Shown here piece by piece: positions 11,178-22,427 of a DNA stretch of 64,000 nucleotides. A program made the translations under genes and the position numbers. The DNA lies in the NCBI GenBank assembly GCA_905221605.1, contig CAJNDS010000480.1, positions 312,001-376,000 of the forward strand. The letters are read 5' to 3'. Position 1 is the stretch's first letter. Every line of letters begins with the position of its first letter. Below the pieces are notes generated by a model, which saw nothing but the letters and a program-made list of their open reading frames with translations, made no database searches and was not told the origin of the DNA. Origin of the DNA: Symbiodinium natans. Its lineage: Eukaryota > Sar > Dinophyceae > Suessiales > Symbiodiniaceae.

Positions 11178-11960
11178 CAGGAGGAATGCGTTTTCCAGGT
11201 CACACAAAAAAAAACGGTTGCGGTTGGGAGGCATTTCAATTTGGAGACCATCCACAATGCATGTGTCGAAGGGAATGCCATTCAGAAGGTCAATAATATG
11301 TTTCGCACCGGGAAGGAAGGGGGCAGGAGGGAATGCGTTTAGCAGCCCATTCAAATGCATGTTGGAATGCGGGAAGCTAAGGGGGCGGGCGTGGAATGCA
11401 TTCTCCAGGCCTTCCAAACCGCATATTGCTTGTGGCGGGAAGGAAAGGGAGGAAGAAATGCGTTTTCCAGGCCTTTCAAAACGGATTTTGCTTTCGCCTG
11501 GAAGAAAGGGTGGGAAGGAATTTGTTGCCAAGGAACACCCATTCTGGAACGAGGCGGCAAGCAAGGGGGGGATGGGGATGCGTTTTCCAAGCATCCGAAA
11601 ACACTTTTTGATTGCGGCGGGAAGGACGTCAACAGGCCATCGCAAACGCTTCGAGCGGGGAAAAAGCAGGAGGGCGGGGCGGGGGGTGGGGGGAATGCGT
11701 TTCCAGCTCATTCCAAACGCATTTGCTTGCAGGGAGGAAGGAAGGAGAGGGCGTTTTCCAGGTGTTTAAAAACGCCGAAGGGAGGGTCACGTGAGTTGTC
11801 TAGGCAGTCCAAGCTAGCAGGGGGATCAATGCGTTTTCCTCCAAAATTCACTGTAGCTGCAGAGGGGAAGGCAGGGAGGAGGGGGAGGGGCTGTGATCTC
11901 GGACAGGGCTCCCTGTTAAAATGCGTTTTTGGGACCTGCAAAGCGCATCTTGAGAACAGG
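11178..11960 (+). repeat. array of ~62-bp repeats, several with an inverted-repeat core
   Basis: About a dozen diverged copies begin near 11183, 11229, 11271, 11329, 11392, 11455, 11517, 11575, 11692, 11748, 11826 and 11917. In the best-preserved copies AATGCGTTTT is followed by an 8-12-base loop and then AAAACGCATT, with a G-rich spacer ending GGGAAGGAAGGG. The arms can pair. The copy near 11748 has GGCGTTTT with AAAACGCC, so both arms changed together, and the copy near 11329 keeps pairing through a G-T wobble. All overlapping open frames are by-products of the repeat. Confidence 0.85.
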
Positions 11961-11966
11961 GCTTGA

Positions 11967-11989
11967 TTTAGGGTTTTAGGGTTTAGGGC
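11967..11989 (+). repeat. interstitial telomere-like repeat
   Basis: Three TTTAGGG-type units with one extra T, directly after the hairpin repeat array. TTTAGGG is the telomere unit known for dinoflagellates and plants. Confidence 0.8.
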
Positions 11990-12341
11990 TGGGAAGATCC
12001 ATTTCACAAACCTGCCAGGTCACGACAGACACTACACCCGAAACTAAAACGCGTTTACTCGGGTGCCGGCCAACCTGTTTAACCGGACCCCCAGTCACCA
12101 CGTGCAACGCGCGTTAACACGCAAGCATCCAACACGTGTGTGTTATTAGAACTTAGTTCTGCTCCTGTTTTTCCCCATAACAATATGTGTGTGTGCGCGT
12201 GTGTGAGCGTACCATGCCGTGTGGTGCTGAAACGTACCTGCAACATACCTGCAAATGAGAGTATGCTTGGGCTTGGCATAGCAGCTGACAGCTCCACGAT
12301 TCAGGTTTTTCTGCCTTCCCCGTCCAGGGAGATGGCGAAGT

Positions 12342-12432
12342 GTGGGTGAGTGGGTGAGGGTGAGGGTGAGGGTGAGTGGGTGTGCGTGGGTGGGGGTGTG
12401 TGGGTGGGGCTGTGTAGGGGGGTGGGGGTGTG
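12342..12432 (+). repeat. GGGTGA/GGGTGT-rich tract
   Basis: A G/T-rich strand with GGGTGA units grading into GTGGGTG units and ending in a G run. The complementary strand gives His/Pro-rich frames that are artefacts. Confidence 0.85.
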
Positions 12433-12599
12433 CTGTTTCTCGCGGGCACTGCTTTCGCCATATTTTTTCTGGGCTAAGGCAACTACTGGCTAACTCAAAG
12501 CCTTGCAAGCTGTACTATTGGTACTCTTCCCTGCCACTCACTAAATATCCGCTCCTGCCACTGCCCTCAACCTCCTTTAAGCCCTTTAGGCTCAAATGC

Positions 12600-13490
12600 G
12601 ACACACCAGAACCTTTTCACAGCGAGCAAGCAGATCCCAGGACCAATATGCAGCAGGCCATGGCCAAGAAGTGGGTTGCCCGGAATCTGGACTCATTGCA
12701 GGCTTAGTGACCGGGGAGTTCCAAGTTATCTCAGGCATCAGCAGCTCTTGATGGACTTCCAGAAGGTGTCGCAAGTGACAGAAAGTATTCTGGTTCACGC
12801 TTGATAGCTCTTGTGTCTATAGTCTAGAGGCTAGAGGTCTCAACACAACACTGCATGCTCGGGAGGGTGGCAATGACTTTGCAGTTGCCAATGTGCCTCC
12901 ATGGGTCCTGCGAATCTCTTTCCGATCGTAGTGTGACATGTGCCGAGCGAACACCCGATGTAATTCGAAAAGAAGCCCAGCGGCGATCACTGTGATCACT
13001 GTTGATCAGGTTGTTTTGAAACGACAAATCATTCGCCTCGACAAATGTTCAGTTTTATGCCGTTCTGGGCGCTTTCACATTGCACTTTGTCACAAGGATG
13101 GCAGACCTCAGCAAGCCTACAAGTACATAGTGCATTGACTCACGCTTGAACTGGATCCCCAGCAACAGTTGCGTGAGCATCTCGGCGTCCGCCGTTTCTT
13201 TGGTCACAGTTTTGCTGGCGGCAGTGCAGTGGCAGGCTCAGATGGACTTCAAACGCACCCTGGAGCATCGCCAACTTCGAGAAATGCAGATTCTTATGCC
13301 TGAGGCGTTCCGCTTGAAGCATGAATCCCATGGAATCCCGAAACCATCCCAGACGTGAAGCCCCAAACCATAGCTAATCAGTCCCAGGCAACAGAGCAGC
13401 AGCGGCAAGAGATGATCTCAGAAGGGCAAACTGCAGCGCTGATGGTGGCGAAGAAGCGACGTGCTCAGAAGCAGCTCTATGTTCGGAGAA
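12600..13490 (+). CDS. possible 5' exons of the syntaxin gene
   Basis: Protein-like plus-strand stretches occur near 13241-13320 (contains MDFKRTLEHRQLREMQ) and 13390-13494 (contains QQRQEMISEGQTAALMVAKK, ending in a stop). The helical character and position upstream of the SNARE motif suit the N-terminal region of a Qa-SNARE, but there is no decisive motif and they could be unrelated. A shorter stretch near 12650-12705 is similar in character. Confidence 0.25.
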
Positions 13491-13888
13491 GCTGAGCTCT
13501 GCACTTACTGGCCCATAGCCAACAGTGGGAACTAGGAAGTTTGGGTTCTAAGAAGTACCTAGTTCCCCCCTTGTCAGGAAGCAGAAAATGTGGGTAAGGT
13601 AGTTTAAGAACTCTATGTGCTCAAGCGGGTATGTCAAGTTGGCGGTTTCCACGACAGGATGGCCGGCACCCACGCTCTCCTCCTGGATGAGGATGGGAAC
13701 AGGGAACGCTTTAGGGGGGCTCTCCGATGAAGCTGCTGGTTTGCTGTAGACTCCTTGACGAGGTGCGGCGCATACAGGACAAGCACAAGGAGAATAGAAC
13801 AAGATGTCCAGGTCTCTTCTGTACATCTTCTTCCCTACTTCTTTCCGCATGAAGGCTACACCTGTCAGGGCATGTCAGGGGCATGTAG

Positions 13889-14405
13889 TTGTGCGGCAGG
13901 ACATCATACGGCTGGAGCAGAGCATTACTGACCTGGTGCAGGGCTCAGCCGAGTTCCCCAGTGCAGGGCAAATAAAGATGTGGGTATCTCAAGCCTTGAC
14001 AGGCCCAGATGTTCGAGGAGATGGCTGTTCTCGTGGATGCGCAGGGGGAGATGTTGGATGCGATTGAGGCATCGTCAAGTCTCAAGGGCGTGAATTCTTT
14101 GAGGTTTGGAATACCTTGCACTGCGAAGGTCCATGTGAACAACACGAAGGGGTACACTGCCCAAGCCGAGCAGGCCACCTCACGTCAGAGCTTGCATGAC
14201 ACGTAAATGGCGCAGCATCGACGTCAGGAGTTGATCAAGACCCGAAAGGCACAGATGCAGGCACACCGCGGCACACCTCGGCACACCTCGGCACACACCA
14301 GCACATGGGCAGATCAATCACAAGTGAACACTCCTTGAGCCAGGGGAGGAAATGGATGTGTTGCCTGTCCATTGTAGTTTTAATCGCCGGGGCCCGCAGA
14401 AGCTC
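13889..14405 (+). CDS. Qa-SNARE (syntaxin) C-terminal half, four exons
   Basis: Four short exons spell a syntaxin SNARE motif and membrane anchor. Exon 13889-13941 encodes VRQDIIRLEQSITDLVQ, the next from 14009 begins MFEEMAVLVDAQGEMLDAIE, one from 14129 contains HVNNTKGYTAQAEQA, and one near 14343-14405 encodes RKWMCCLSIVVLIAG, a basic boundary plus a hydrophobic tail. The Gln in LVDAQGEMLD is the ionic-layer residue that defines Qa-SNAREs. The protein would drive membrane fusion in the secretory or endosomal system; which compartment cannot be told. The putative intron 14069-14128 is 60 bp with GC at its start and AG at its end and keeps the frame. Start codon and Habc domain are not resolved. 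Confidence 0.75.
14264..14306 (+). repeat. short GGCACACCTC tandem repeat
   Basis: Three to four 10-base copies of CGGCACACCT type, between SNARE exons three and four, therefore in the presumed intron. Confidence 0.75.
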
Positions 14406-14707
14406 GCTCTATTGTGGCTTTGTGGAGTACCCTCAACGTCCTCGCATTTCAAGTCGTGAGGTTCTACTCGTGATCCTTGGGCCGATTCTCATCAGATAGA
14501 GCCGGTTCGATGCAAGGTCTGCAGCACAGCTTGGGAACGAATTCTACGCGTGGGTTCCTACAACTTGAAACTCTACTTATGCGCAACCTGCTCAGGTGTC
14601 GTGAGGGCCATCAGCTTCTCGCAGCTTCAGCCGTATGTACAGCAACGGCAACGGTGGTGGGCTTCTTCGCTGCTAGAAAGGCAGCAAGACCAGCAGACAC
14701 GGATGGA

Positions 14708-14753
14708 ACCGTACTAACCATACTAACCGTACTAACCGTACTAACCGTACCTA
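14708..14753 (+). repeat. 9-bp tandem repeat, unit ACTAACCGT
   Basis: About five copies of ACTAACCGT/ACTAACCAT in a row, downstream of the SNARE gene. The protein repeat seen in the frame is an artefact. Confidence 0.85.
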
Positions 14754-14992
14754 ATGATTGCAGATGCAAGGCAAACCACCTCGGAGTCGGTTCCTTCCCG
14801 AGTATCTGCGGCCCTGAGTCCCAGAAAAAGATGTCGTGCCATGTCTTCGTGTCGTATCGTTGGCAGCCTTTGCCATTGCATGGATGTAGCCGTTTTTGCA
14901 GCTTTGCATTCAATAAATACATAAACGAAGCAAACTTGGTGGGGCAACCTTCTTGCTCATGATTCCCGCGACTAGGATCACACAAGAAGTCC

Positions 14993-15412
14993 AAAACGAG
15001 CGTCGGAATGGGGTTTTCAGGACATTCTAGATCTTTCAGCTCTGCTGGCATCTTCTGTTGCTTTTGCGAAGCGAGCGTCGGAATGGGTTTTCAGCAATCT
15101 CTAGATCTGTCAGCTCTGCTGGCTTTTTTTGTTGCTTAAACAAAACGAGAGTCGGAAAGGGTTTTCAGCAATCTCCAGCTCTGTCAGCTCTGCTGGCAAA
15201 CGAGCGTCGGAAAGGGTTTTCAGCACTCTCTAGATCTGTCAGCTCTGCTGGCACTATTTGTTGCTTAAACAAATCGAGCGTCGGAATGGGGTTTTCAGGA
15301 CATCCTAGATCTTTCAGCTCTACTCTGCTGTTATTTAAACAAAACGAGCGTCGGAATAGGGTGTTGAGCACATTCCAGATCTTTCAGCTCTGCTGGCATC
15401 TACTGCCCTTGG
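14993..15412 (+). repeat. tandem repeat, six copies of 55-75 bp
   Basis: Copies start near 14993, 15068, 15141, 15198, 15271 and 15341. Each begins ACGAGCGTCGGAAAGGG, followed by TTTTCAG and then by AGATCT(G/T)TCAGCTCTGCTGGC. Copies differ mainly in a 3' tail of TTTGTTGCTTAAAC type, present in some and missing in the third. Frames across it are artefacts. Confidence 0.9.
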
Positions 15413-15737
15413 CCTTTCAGGAATCCGAAAGGTCAGGTGACTCAGGTTCGCTCCGCTGCTTACTTGTGTGCCCCAGCAGACCACCACACATAGATGTGTA
15501 TAGTATACAGAAGAGTGCGCCAGCTGAGTTGTTTTTTCATGTCATCCGTGTCTTCGCCCAAGCTGGCAGAACCATCATTAAATCTTGCCAACCAGCATAA
15601 GCAGCAACTTGCCACACAGGGCTTGAAGAATAGAATCAATAGAATGCCATCCAGGATGGCTGTCTCACCGTAGCTCGTCCGCGGCACCCATCGAGCCATG
15701 CCCAACTATCAGTGACGGTTCGGCAGCTCTCAGAGTC

Positions 15738-16860
15738 ATGGACTTGGGTGTGTTGCTCCTCCTCCTTCATGGCGTGCAGAGCTCAGATGCCGCCGATATT
15801 TGCGGCCACGTGTCATATGAAGTAGCCCGCCGCGAGTACAGCACGCAACTGTAATTGCATCACAGTGGTGCGCCGTGCGAAGTGCGCTGTGACCTGAGTC
15901 CCAGCATGAGTTTTTTTCCAAGGTGTTTGCACGATGTCAGATCATCGAAGGTCCAGCTCCCGAGATCGAATTGGAAATCAGGACTCCTTGAGCGATCTGT
16001 AGGGGTGTCTTTAGAAGATGAAGGCCATTAACTGGATAGCCCATATACCTGAAATCAGGACTCCGGAAGCTTCAGGAATCCAGGATATGACCTATAGGGT
16101 CTCGGAGATGCCTTCCTTGCAGTATCTCTTGGCGTGGGATGCGTTGGGTCTGCATTCGGAAGTGTCGTAGAATATGGAGCAACATGTGCCATGAGGCCAA
16201 AGGAGCTTTCATTGCAAGGTTTCCTTCCATGCATATGAGAACCGTGGCAACTGTCTTGTGCCCTGCATGGCAAAAGCTCTGATGCCAAACCAAAAGGCTA
16301 AGCGCCGCTGTGAGGATGACTGACGCAGTGAGAGATGCATTCTCTGCCCTCTTTGACGAGACCTTCATGCAGCAGATGGCACGGCAAGTGGATCACACCA
16401 CATCGTCACATGACATTGCCGTCGCCCGTCGCCACACCTGAACTATCTCCATTGCGTGGCTTGAGGCACTGTGATACTCAAGCGCAGGTTGACTGCCAGC
16501 AGCTGGCCGGAGACAACTGCGACGTTACTGGTCTGGCAGAGTACATGATCGAGGTGCGCAACCATTGCCAGCATGACGAGCGGCGAGCGTCAATTCCCTG
16601 TCAGGTCGGGGCCAGACTACAGAATTCAATCTCGCAGTGCCCGATGGGGTGCTCACACTCTCAGCAGCTATGCAAGGCTTCCAGCGCTTTGCATCCACTC
16701 ATGTTCAGATGGCACCTGCTGGGCAGACTAGGACTTTTGGCTCGCCTTCGAGTCAGCGGGACCCTCAGGGCCATTTTGCTTCTGTTTGTCTCACCAGAAT
16801 GGGTCTTCAGCAATCGGCCTTACTGAGAACCCGGTGGCTTTACGCAATGGTTGCGCCATG
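15738..16860 (+). CDS. unrecognised multi-exon gene with signal-like start
   Basis: An ATG at 15738 begins MDLGVLLLLLHGVQSSDAAD, a short hydrophobic leader followed by a polar stretch up to a stop near 15855, as in the first exon of a secreted or membrane protein. Further protein-like plus-strand stretches follow at 15932-16000, 16084-16172, 16318-16440 (contains DAVRDAFSALFDETFMQQM), 16490-16615 (contains GDNCDVTGLAEYMIEVRNH) and 16625-16800. Joining them needs splicing I cannot prove, and they may belong to more than one gene. No family is recognised. Confidence 0.33.
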
Positions 16861-17549
16861 ACCAATAACTGGCCACTGGGCAGCAGGGCAGACTCAACGG
16901 GAGCCCTGTCAATTCTCTCAAGCTTCACTCACAACTTCACATGAGCACAGGCCTGGCGTTTGCACCACGTTTCTGCGGGAGCACGGCTGGCTGTGTTTGC
17001 GGGTCAACAGAGAGTTTTTGCCAACGGCTCAGAGCAGTTTGGGGTGTTTTTGTGACGTGTTGGGTACGTGCCAGGCTCCAGAAGAGAGTTGCTGACGATA
17101 CATGGGAGCTCTCAGTCGGCTGCCTTAGGTGAGGTATCGCATTGGTTTGCTCAGATGTCCCAGTTGAAGGATGGTAGACGACGTCTTGCTCAGAAAGTGG
17201 TCGCCGTAGTGCGGAAGTCGGGATTGTTGTACGTGGGGCTTCGCTAAAAGTTTGGATGTTGAAAATTATTTGGGTTTTTAATAAAACCTTTGCACGTGAG
17301 GAAACACGAGCAGATTAGGTTTGTTTAGTAAAATTGTTCTTCGGTTTTTAGAATTTTGTTTGGGGTTAAAAACCTCAGCCGTTCAAGTTTTCGCCGGCTC
17401 CAGGGTGAAAAGCAGATCCCTTTTCGAAACTCTCTTTAAAGTGCTGGATTCCAAATTCAACAGCAGTTTGTGGTCTAGGAAAAGCCAGACTTCATGTCCC
17501 CGCACTTGCGGAAAGCTAAAATTAGGTTGTTAAAGGCCTGCAGCTTGCA

Positions 17550-17804
17550 ATGGAGTATGGATATCGCTCCCAAATTTGGAGCCCCGTTCATATGTCGTTC
17601 TCGGAAGCCGCACAGACGATGACAGAGGAAAAAGCATCTCAGCGAGAATTGTTCCGTTCTTTCCAGTACAGCTTGGCAGCGTGGCCCGAGGTGATGTGCC
17701 GCATGATTGATGCGGGGCTAAACCTGGAGCGCATGTGGAGGACTCAAATTCAAATCCTTACATTGAGCCATTCTGTAGGATTTCGTCGTAAAGCCGAGGC
17801 CTGA
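17550..17804 (+). CDS. hypothetical ORF, 84 aa
   Basis: A short ATG-initiated frame with natural composition: MSFSEAAQTMTEEKASQREL and then a helix-rich part containing MCRMIDAGLNLERMW. It ends EA before TGA. It may be a complete small protein or an exon. A second protein-like stretch at 17880-18015 follows. No family is recognised. Confidence 0.35.
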   Translation: MEYGYRSQIWSPVHMSFSEAAQTMTEEKASQRELFRSFQYSLAAWPEVMCRMIDAGLNLERMWRTQIQILTLSHSVGFRRKAEA

Positions 17805-18350
17805 CTGCAAGACCCTTGCGGTAATGACCACGGCGAGCAGACCAACTTTGCATGATGGTGGTGGAATGCCCAGAGAAGGGTCGCAGGGCCGAAAGGGGTT
17901 GAAAAGGGTTGAAGACGTGATCAGGATGCTCTCCAGACTCTGTTCACTGCTGTTCGCAAGGCTGCAGCTTCGAGACTCGCGAGGAATGCATGCGTGCCCC
18001 CAAGCTTCAAGATTTTAACTGTGAGCACGATGCACTACAGTCATCTGACCCCTTGCCACTTTGTACCATGCTGAGTAGCAACCTCTGTGACGTCTACAGC
18101 CAGTTTGCGTGGCGCATGCGCCCGAGAAACCTAATCCCAGAGCAGGCCCTTGCCCGAGCATGCGGCAAATCATGTCACTGCACACGTGAGTCCGACCCGG
18201 TTGCCAGGTTAAAGTTCCCTTTGATTACAGCTATATTCTCTCTGGCTGCGAGGCCACGGGTGTTAAACAGTAGGTTGTTTCACTTATTCAAGTTGTCTCA
18301 CATGTCACCTTGGGTGCAGCACCTGGTGGACCTGGACATGTACAATCGCC

Positions 18351-18700
18351 GTGACGAGTGCCATGACCGCCTGGATGCTGCAACCCCAGCCTGGAGGGCA
18401 CTTCGTCTCACTGTGCACTGCAGGAGTTCACCATGATTTCGGAACTAAGATCCTGGCTTTCTGTGACTGTCTCTGTCCAGCTCACACCTCAGATTTCCCT
18501 GACGGCCTTTTCGTCTCATTAGCCGGTGCTGTGTTTCGCCTTCCCAGGGCATGAGCTTGGTGAATGTGCTGGGAATCACGGATTGCCCCGCGGTCGTGGA
18601 CAACTACCTCATGTTTGGCAGGCGCCGTTGGAGTCAACGAGTCAACTGCTGCCAAGTCAGAGCTTTGAATCTCGTCAAATCTCGTCGAAAGGCTCGGAAT
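18351..18700 (+). CDS. possible exon pair, unrecognised
   Basis: One frame (18351-18554) contains TKILAFCDCLCPAHTSDFPD. Another, after the acceptor-like CTTCCCAG at about 18540-18547, begins MSLVNVLGITDCPAVVDNYL. The segment overlaps the longer frame from 18526, so at most one reading is right. Confidence 0.22.
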
Positions 18701-19407
18701 CGCAAACACGTCCTTTGACGCTGTCTGGGGCCTTGGAAGATGCGAAGTGGAGTGATCCTCGCCCCTCCACTCCAGATACCAGATATTCCACTGATCACCA
18801 AGTGAACTTCAGATGTGTGCCCAGAGTGCCTCTGAGTTGTGCGAGCCGGAGATCTGCGAAGCCTTCAGCTCCCGGCGGCTTACGGCTGCTTGTAGGCAAT
18901 GCGCCACAGTGCACCGCACACGTCAGCACCTCGAGTCACAACGTGTTCGGCGGTGCCAGGGATACAAGACTTCCTGGAGACGACGAGTGTGGCACCCTCA
19001 AAGACGAAGCAGATGGACTTACCTTCCTAGCGACACGAGCTTGCAACGCAAGGCTTAGCACTGCAGCTGCCGAAGGCCCCCAAACTAGCTTGGTTGGGCA
19101 TTTGAGCCAGTCGAGCAACTCTTGGACAGGGGGTGTGACATACACCCTTTGCATCTCACGAGTGGGAGCTGTTCAAAATACCCTTTTGTTCTCCATGGCC
19201 TACAGGCAGGCTCCAAACGCACGACTAGCCTTCCGCCTGGCCGTTCGCGGCTGCTGCACGCAACAAGCACGAAGCTACGTAAGCTTCCGCCCGTACTGTC
19301 ATGCATGGCCTCAGTCAATTCCCCCTTCGTCCTCCCCGGAATTGATCAACTTGCCTTCAAACGTGTCGAGTCGTTTTCAAAGGCCCCTTGGAGAATTCTA
19401 TGTTTGA
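18526..19407 (+). CDS. long uninterpreted ORF, 293 aa
   Basis: An 882-base open frame with an ATG. It is rich in Ser, Arg and Pro with no visible domain, repeat or membrane segment. Parts of its antisense strand are equally open. Length alone supports it. Confidence 0.22.
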   Translation: MLCFAFPGHELGECAGNHGLPRGRGQLPHVWQAPLESTSQLLPSQSFESRQISSKGSESQTRPLTLSGALEDAKWSDPRPSTPDTRYSTDHQVNFRCVPRVPLSCASRRSAKPSAPGGLRLLVGNAPQCTAHVSTSSHNVFGGARDTRLPGDDECGTLKDEADGLTFLATRACNARLSTAAAEGPQTSLVGHLSQSSNSWTGGVTYTLCISRVGAVQNTLLFSMAYRQAPNARLAFRLAVRGCCTQQARSYVSFRPYCHAWPQSIPPSSSPELINLPSNVSSRFQRPLGEFYV

Positions 19408-20590
19408 ATCCCCTCCCTTGAAAAGCTGCATATCATGGAACTGGAACTCATGCCGCGCAGGTGCTGCCGCAGAACTCGCCATGCCCATGGCTGCCACTCA
19501 GCTAAGAACAAAACCCGGTTGATCGGAGCCTGACAGAACAAGACATGTCCTCTCTGATGTTTTGGACAATCCGAGGAATCATTCCAATGAAGAGAACATT
19601 CTGGAATGCAGCGACACCCAGCAGATTCTGCAGAGCACAACGGCTTCATTTTGCCTGTGGTCAGGTTTAGATGGCCATCGCTGTGACATTGACGCAGAGG
19701 GGCTCCCTGACAGAAGAGCTTTTGTTTGGTTGCTCCTCTTTGGCAAGCAACCTGGTCCAGGTGGTACTGCTGCGAGAATCACCGTGGACGTGCCAAATGT
19801 CCGGCGCAATTCCCTGTCATGCTTCTTGGTTCGATGAACGTAAGTTGGGTTTTATCTTCATGGCCCGGTACGCGAAGATTCCTCAGGCGTAATAGGATTT
19901 GACGGGCCTAGGTGCGACACTCTTTGCTCGGGCATCACGGAGTACTGCTGCCGCGAGGACACCCATGGCTCTTGACGGCAAGCTGATGCTAGCCGCTACT
20001 GTGCGACGTTACTAGAGTTGCAGGTACTAGAGTCCAGAGAGTCTACAAGCTGACCTCTTTATGTCAAAGTGAGCGCAAGAGCCGATACTCCTGCAATCGC
20101 AGCATGAGCATGTGGGCGCAACGCTGGGCAGCACGATCTGCACAACCACACTTCCGCATCATCTCCATCAGGAGGGACAGTGCACGCCACGAGCTTGCGA
20201 CTGAGAGGGTCAGTTTGGCAGAAATGCCAGGGCACAAGCGGCACAGCCATCGAACTTAGGGTTGCCCCGTTGTTCTTCAGCGCGATTTGGTCTACAGAGT
20301 GGAGACGACGACCGAGACAAGCACCACCCCTGAAGGCACTGCGACGCGTAGATGCAAATCGAGAGTCTGAATAGATAAGATGAAAAGCAGTGCCATGCAG
20401 TGCCATGCAGTGCTGCGTCTGGGCCTTATGAGCACTAACTACCAGGGCCGTCGTTCATGGCATACATGGGTCATGTCGAGTGAAGAGGGCTAGGCCCTAG
20501 CGAGGCAACCCAAAACGGAGATCGCGGGCGTGAAGCCTGCTCATTTATAGACCAGGCCCCAAATGGGAGAGTAGTAAAACTGCGGCAGGC
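19408..20590. other. no recognisable gene
   Basis: Two overlapping frames near 19562-19892 are weakly protein-like but disagree in phase. The 10-base unit TGCCATGCAG repeats three times near 20390-20412. Nothing else is supported. Confidence 0.35.
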
Positions 20591-21027
20591 CGGGAAATGT
20601 CGGTACTAGTAGAGGAGGGGGGAAGGGTTGAAGGGCAGCGTGGGCAAGTGGGTCAGAGGTGGGAGGTGGGGTGCTTTAGTCCTTGGACTAGTGCACTGTT
20701 GGCTGCATCCGGTTCTGGTGCTCGTAGTTGTGTAGACTTCAAGCTTCAGACATTGGAAAACTCTAAGCGCTCTCGAGTACGTTGTGTCTTGCAAGGGCGG
20801 GCGGCTGTCGAGGAGGAAGGCTTCAACTTGCGTTTGCCGGAAGGACACGTAGCTGACGTAGCTGTCTCGGGGTGTAACTCTGCAATGTCAGTTGTCCAAG
20901 CGAAGGAAGCTGGGTCTGGTTGCTGCTGCTCGTTCCATGCTCCTGCGGTTCAGCGCTGAGACTCCCCATATGCTGGATTCGAATCAGAGTTCCCTTTTTG
21001 TCTATATTCGCTTCTCGTGTGCAGGCC

Positions 21028-21175
21028 TTGTGTTGGTTGTGTACGTGCGACGTGCTCCGCATCATTGATTTGAAGCAGAGGTCCAGGTACAGGACAGCCA
21101 ACGCAGACATGGCAGGTCTGAACAAGAAGTTCGAGTCCGAACAAGTGGGCGAGGGTGAGACAGACCTGGTGCACC
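21028..21175 (+). CDS. possible exon, unrecognised
   Basis: After the acceptor-like CTCGTGTGCAG near 21024, one frame continues as coding-like sequence containing TANADMAGLNKKFESEQVGE and then an acidic end. A donor-like GTGCAC follows at about 21169. No partner exon is identified with confidence. Confidence 0.28.
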
Positions 21176-21894
21176 TGCCCTGTCTCAACCGCTTCAAGAG
21201 CCGCTCACATCAGTTGGTGCCAGGGCCTAAAGCTCGACAAGGCAGAACACAGTGCTGTTCCACCCTTTTTGCATATAAGAATCCGAGAGCATCCGACCGC
21301 AGTTTGGCTTCTTCCATGCCTACAAAGCCGAAAATGTAGAAAGGGAAACAAACAAGCCAGTGGCTCAGACTTTTGTCTGGCTCTTGAATCTCTTCGGCAT
21401 CTGCAACTCACCAGGCCCCGCGTGTGCATCATCATGAGCGCCTGGCCCCCAACATTACCCAACCGAGTCCCCAGAGAACCATGCGCTCAGAGCTCGGACC
21501 GAGGAACTGCCGGACTCACGGCCTTTGGGCCTGGAGCTGCTGGAGCTTCGGGTCGTTCGGGTGCGCCTTGAAGAATTCTCTTTCGGTTGCCTCGGCTCAA
21601 CCATGTTCAACCTTACGCCATGATGCACTTCAGGTACACCCTTGGGGTGCTAAGCATGGTTGGCAGGTGCGAACCTTGAAGCTTTCGAGGGCCCCTGTTT
21701 TTAATTACTCTTTGGCTCAGAAAGCTTAGGTCGGCGACATCATTGTTGACATTGCCGGACAACCCGTGTGCTCCTCATCTGCTAACTGCTTAGTAGCGAG
21801 GAACGCAGCAGGGTGGCTCTAGGTCAGCTCCTTCGAACAGCTTTGGGAGCGTATCCAGGCACTGCAACCGGTGGCGCCAGTCGTTCTTCTTTGA

Positions 21895-22131
21895 TTGAGC
21901 AGTGAGCAGGTAGAAAGAAACCGCCCGCCGGTGAGATTCACAGTGGAGCGCTGGAATGTGCAGACAACTGCGGAGGACGCACATTTTGTTGAAGACACGA
22001 AAGATGTTGATGTCGGAAGCAAAATGCAGGAGGAGGCGGCGCTGAACCTCCAGGATCCCGACTTGCAGATCAAAATGATGAAGAAGCAAGTAGAAGAGGC
22101 AACTGAGAACACACATTGCCGATCACCATGA
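21895..22131 (+). CDS. hypothetical ORF or exon, 78 aa
   Basis: The frame contains RFTVERWNVQTTAEDAHFVE and ends in the helix-rich DPDLQIKMMKKQVEEATEN, with natural composition. It could be the C-terminal exon of a gene to its left. No family is recognised; the opposite strand is also open. Confidence 0.33.
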   Translation: MSSEQVERNRPPVRFTVERWNVQTTAEDAHFVEDTKDVDVGSKMQEEAALNLQDPDLQIKMMKKQVEEATENTHCRSP

Positions 22132-22427
22132 TGTGGGCGCCGGTCGCCTGAGTCTTGATGCCAGGATCGAGAGCAGAGGCCGTGGTCACCTGAAGTCTAG
22201 CAAGGATCATCGGCTGTTTGCCGAGCACAGGTCGAAGTCGAGAATTGCGGCCAGCAGCAAGCAGATCCCTCCCAGCGCGACGCCACGCCCCGATCGTGAG
22301 CAAGGAGCTTTCACATCCATGTCAGCAAATGATCCTGCCAGGGTCGACACGGCTGCCTTTCCAAGAACTCTGGGTCCAAATGTCCAGGTCTCAGCATTGC
22401 GCAGCTCGAGATATCGGCGTGGCATTG

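Noticed and set aside
11091-11966. Several 180-206-codon frames on both strands
   Set aside because: They lie wholly in the ~62-bp repeat array and inherit its periodicity.
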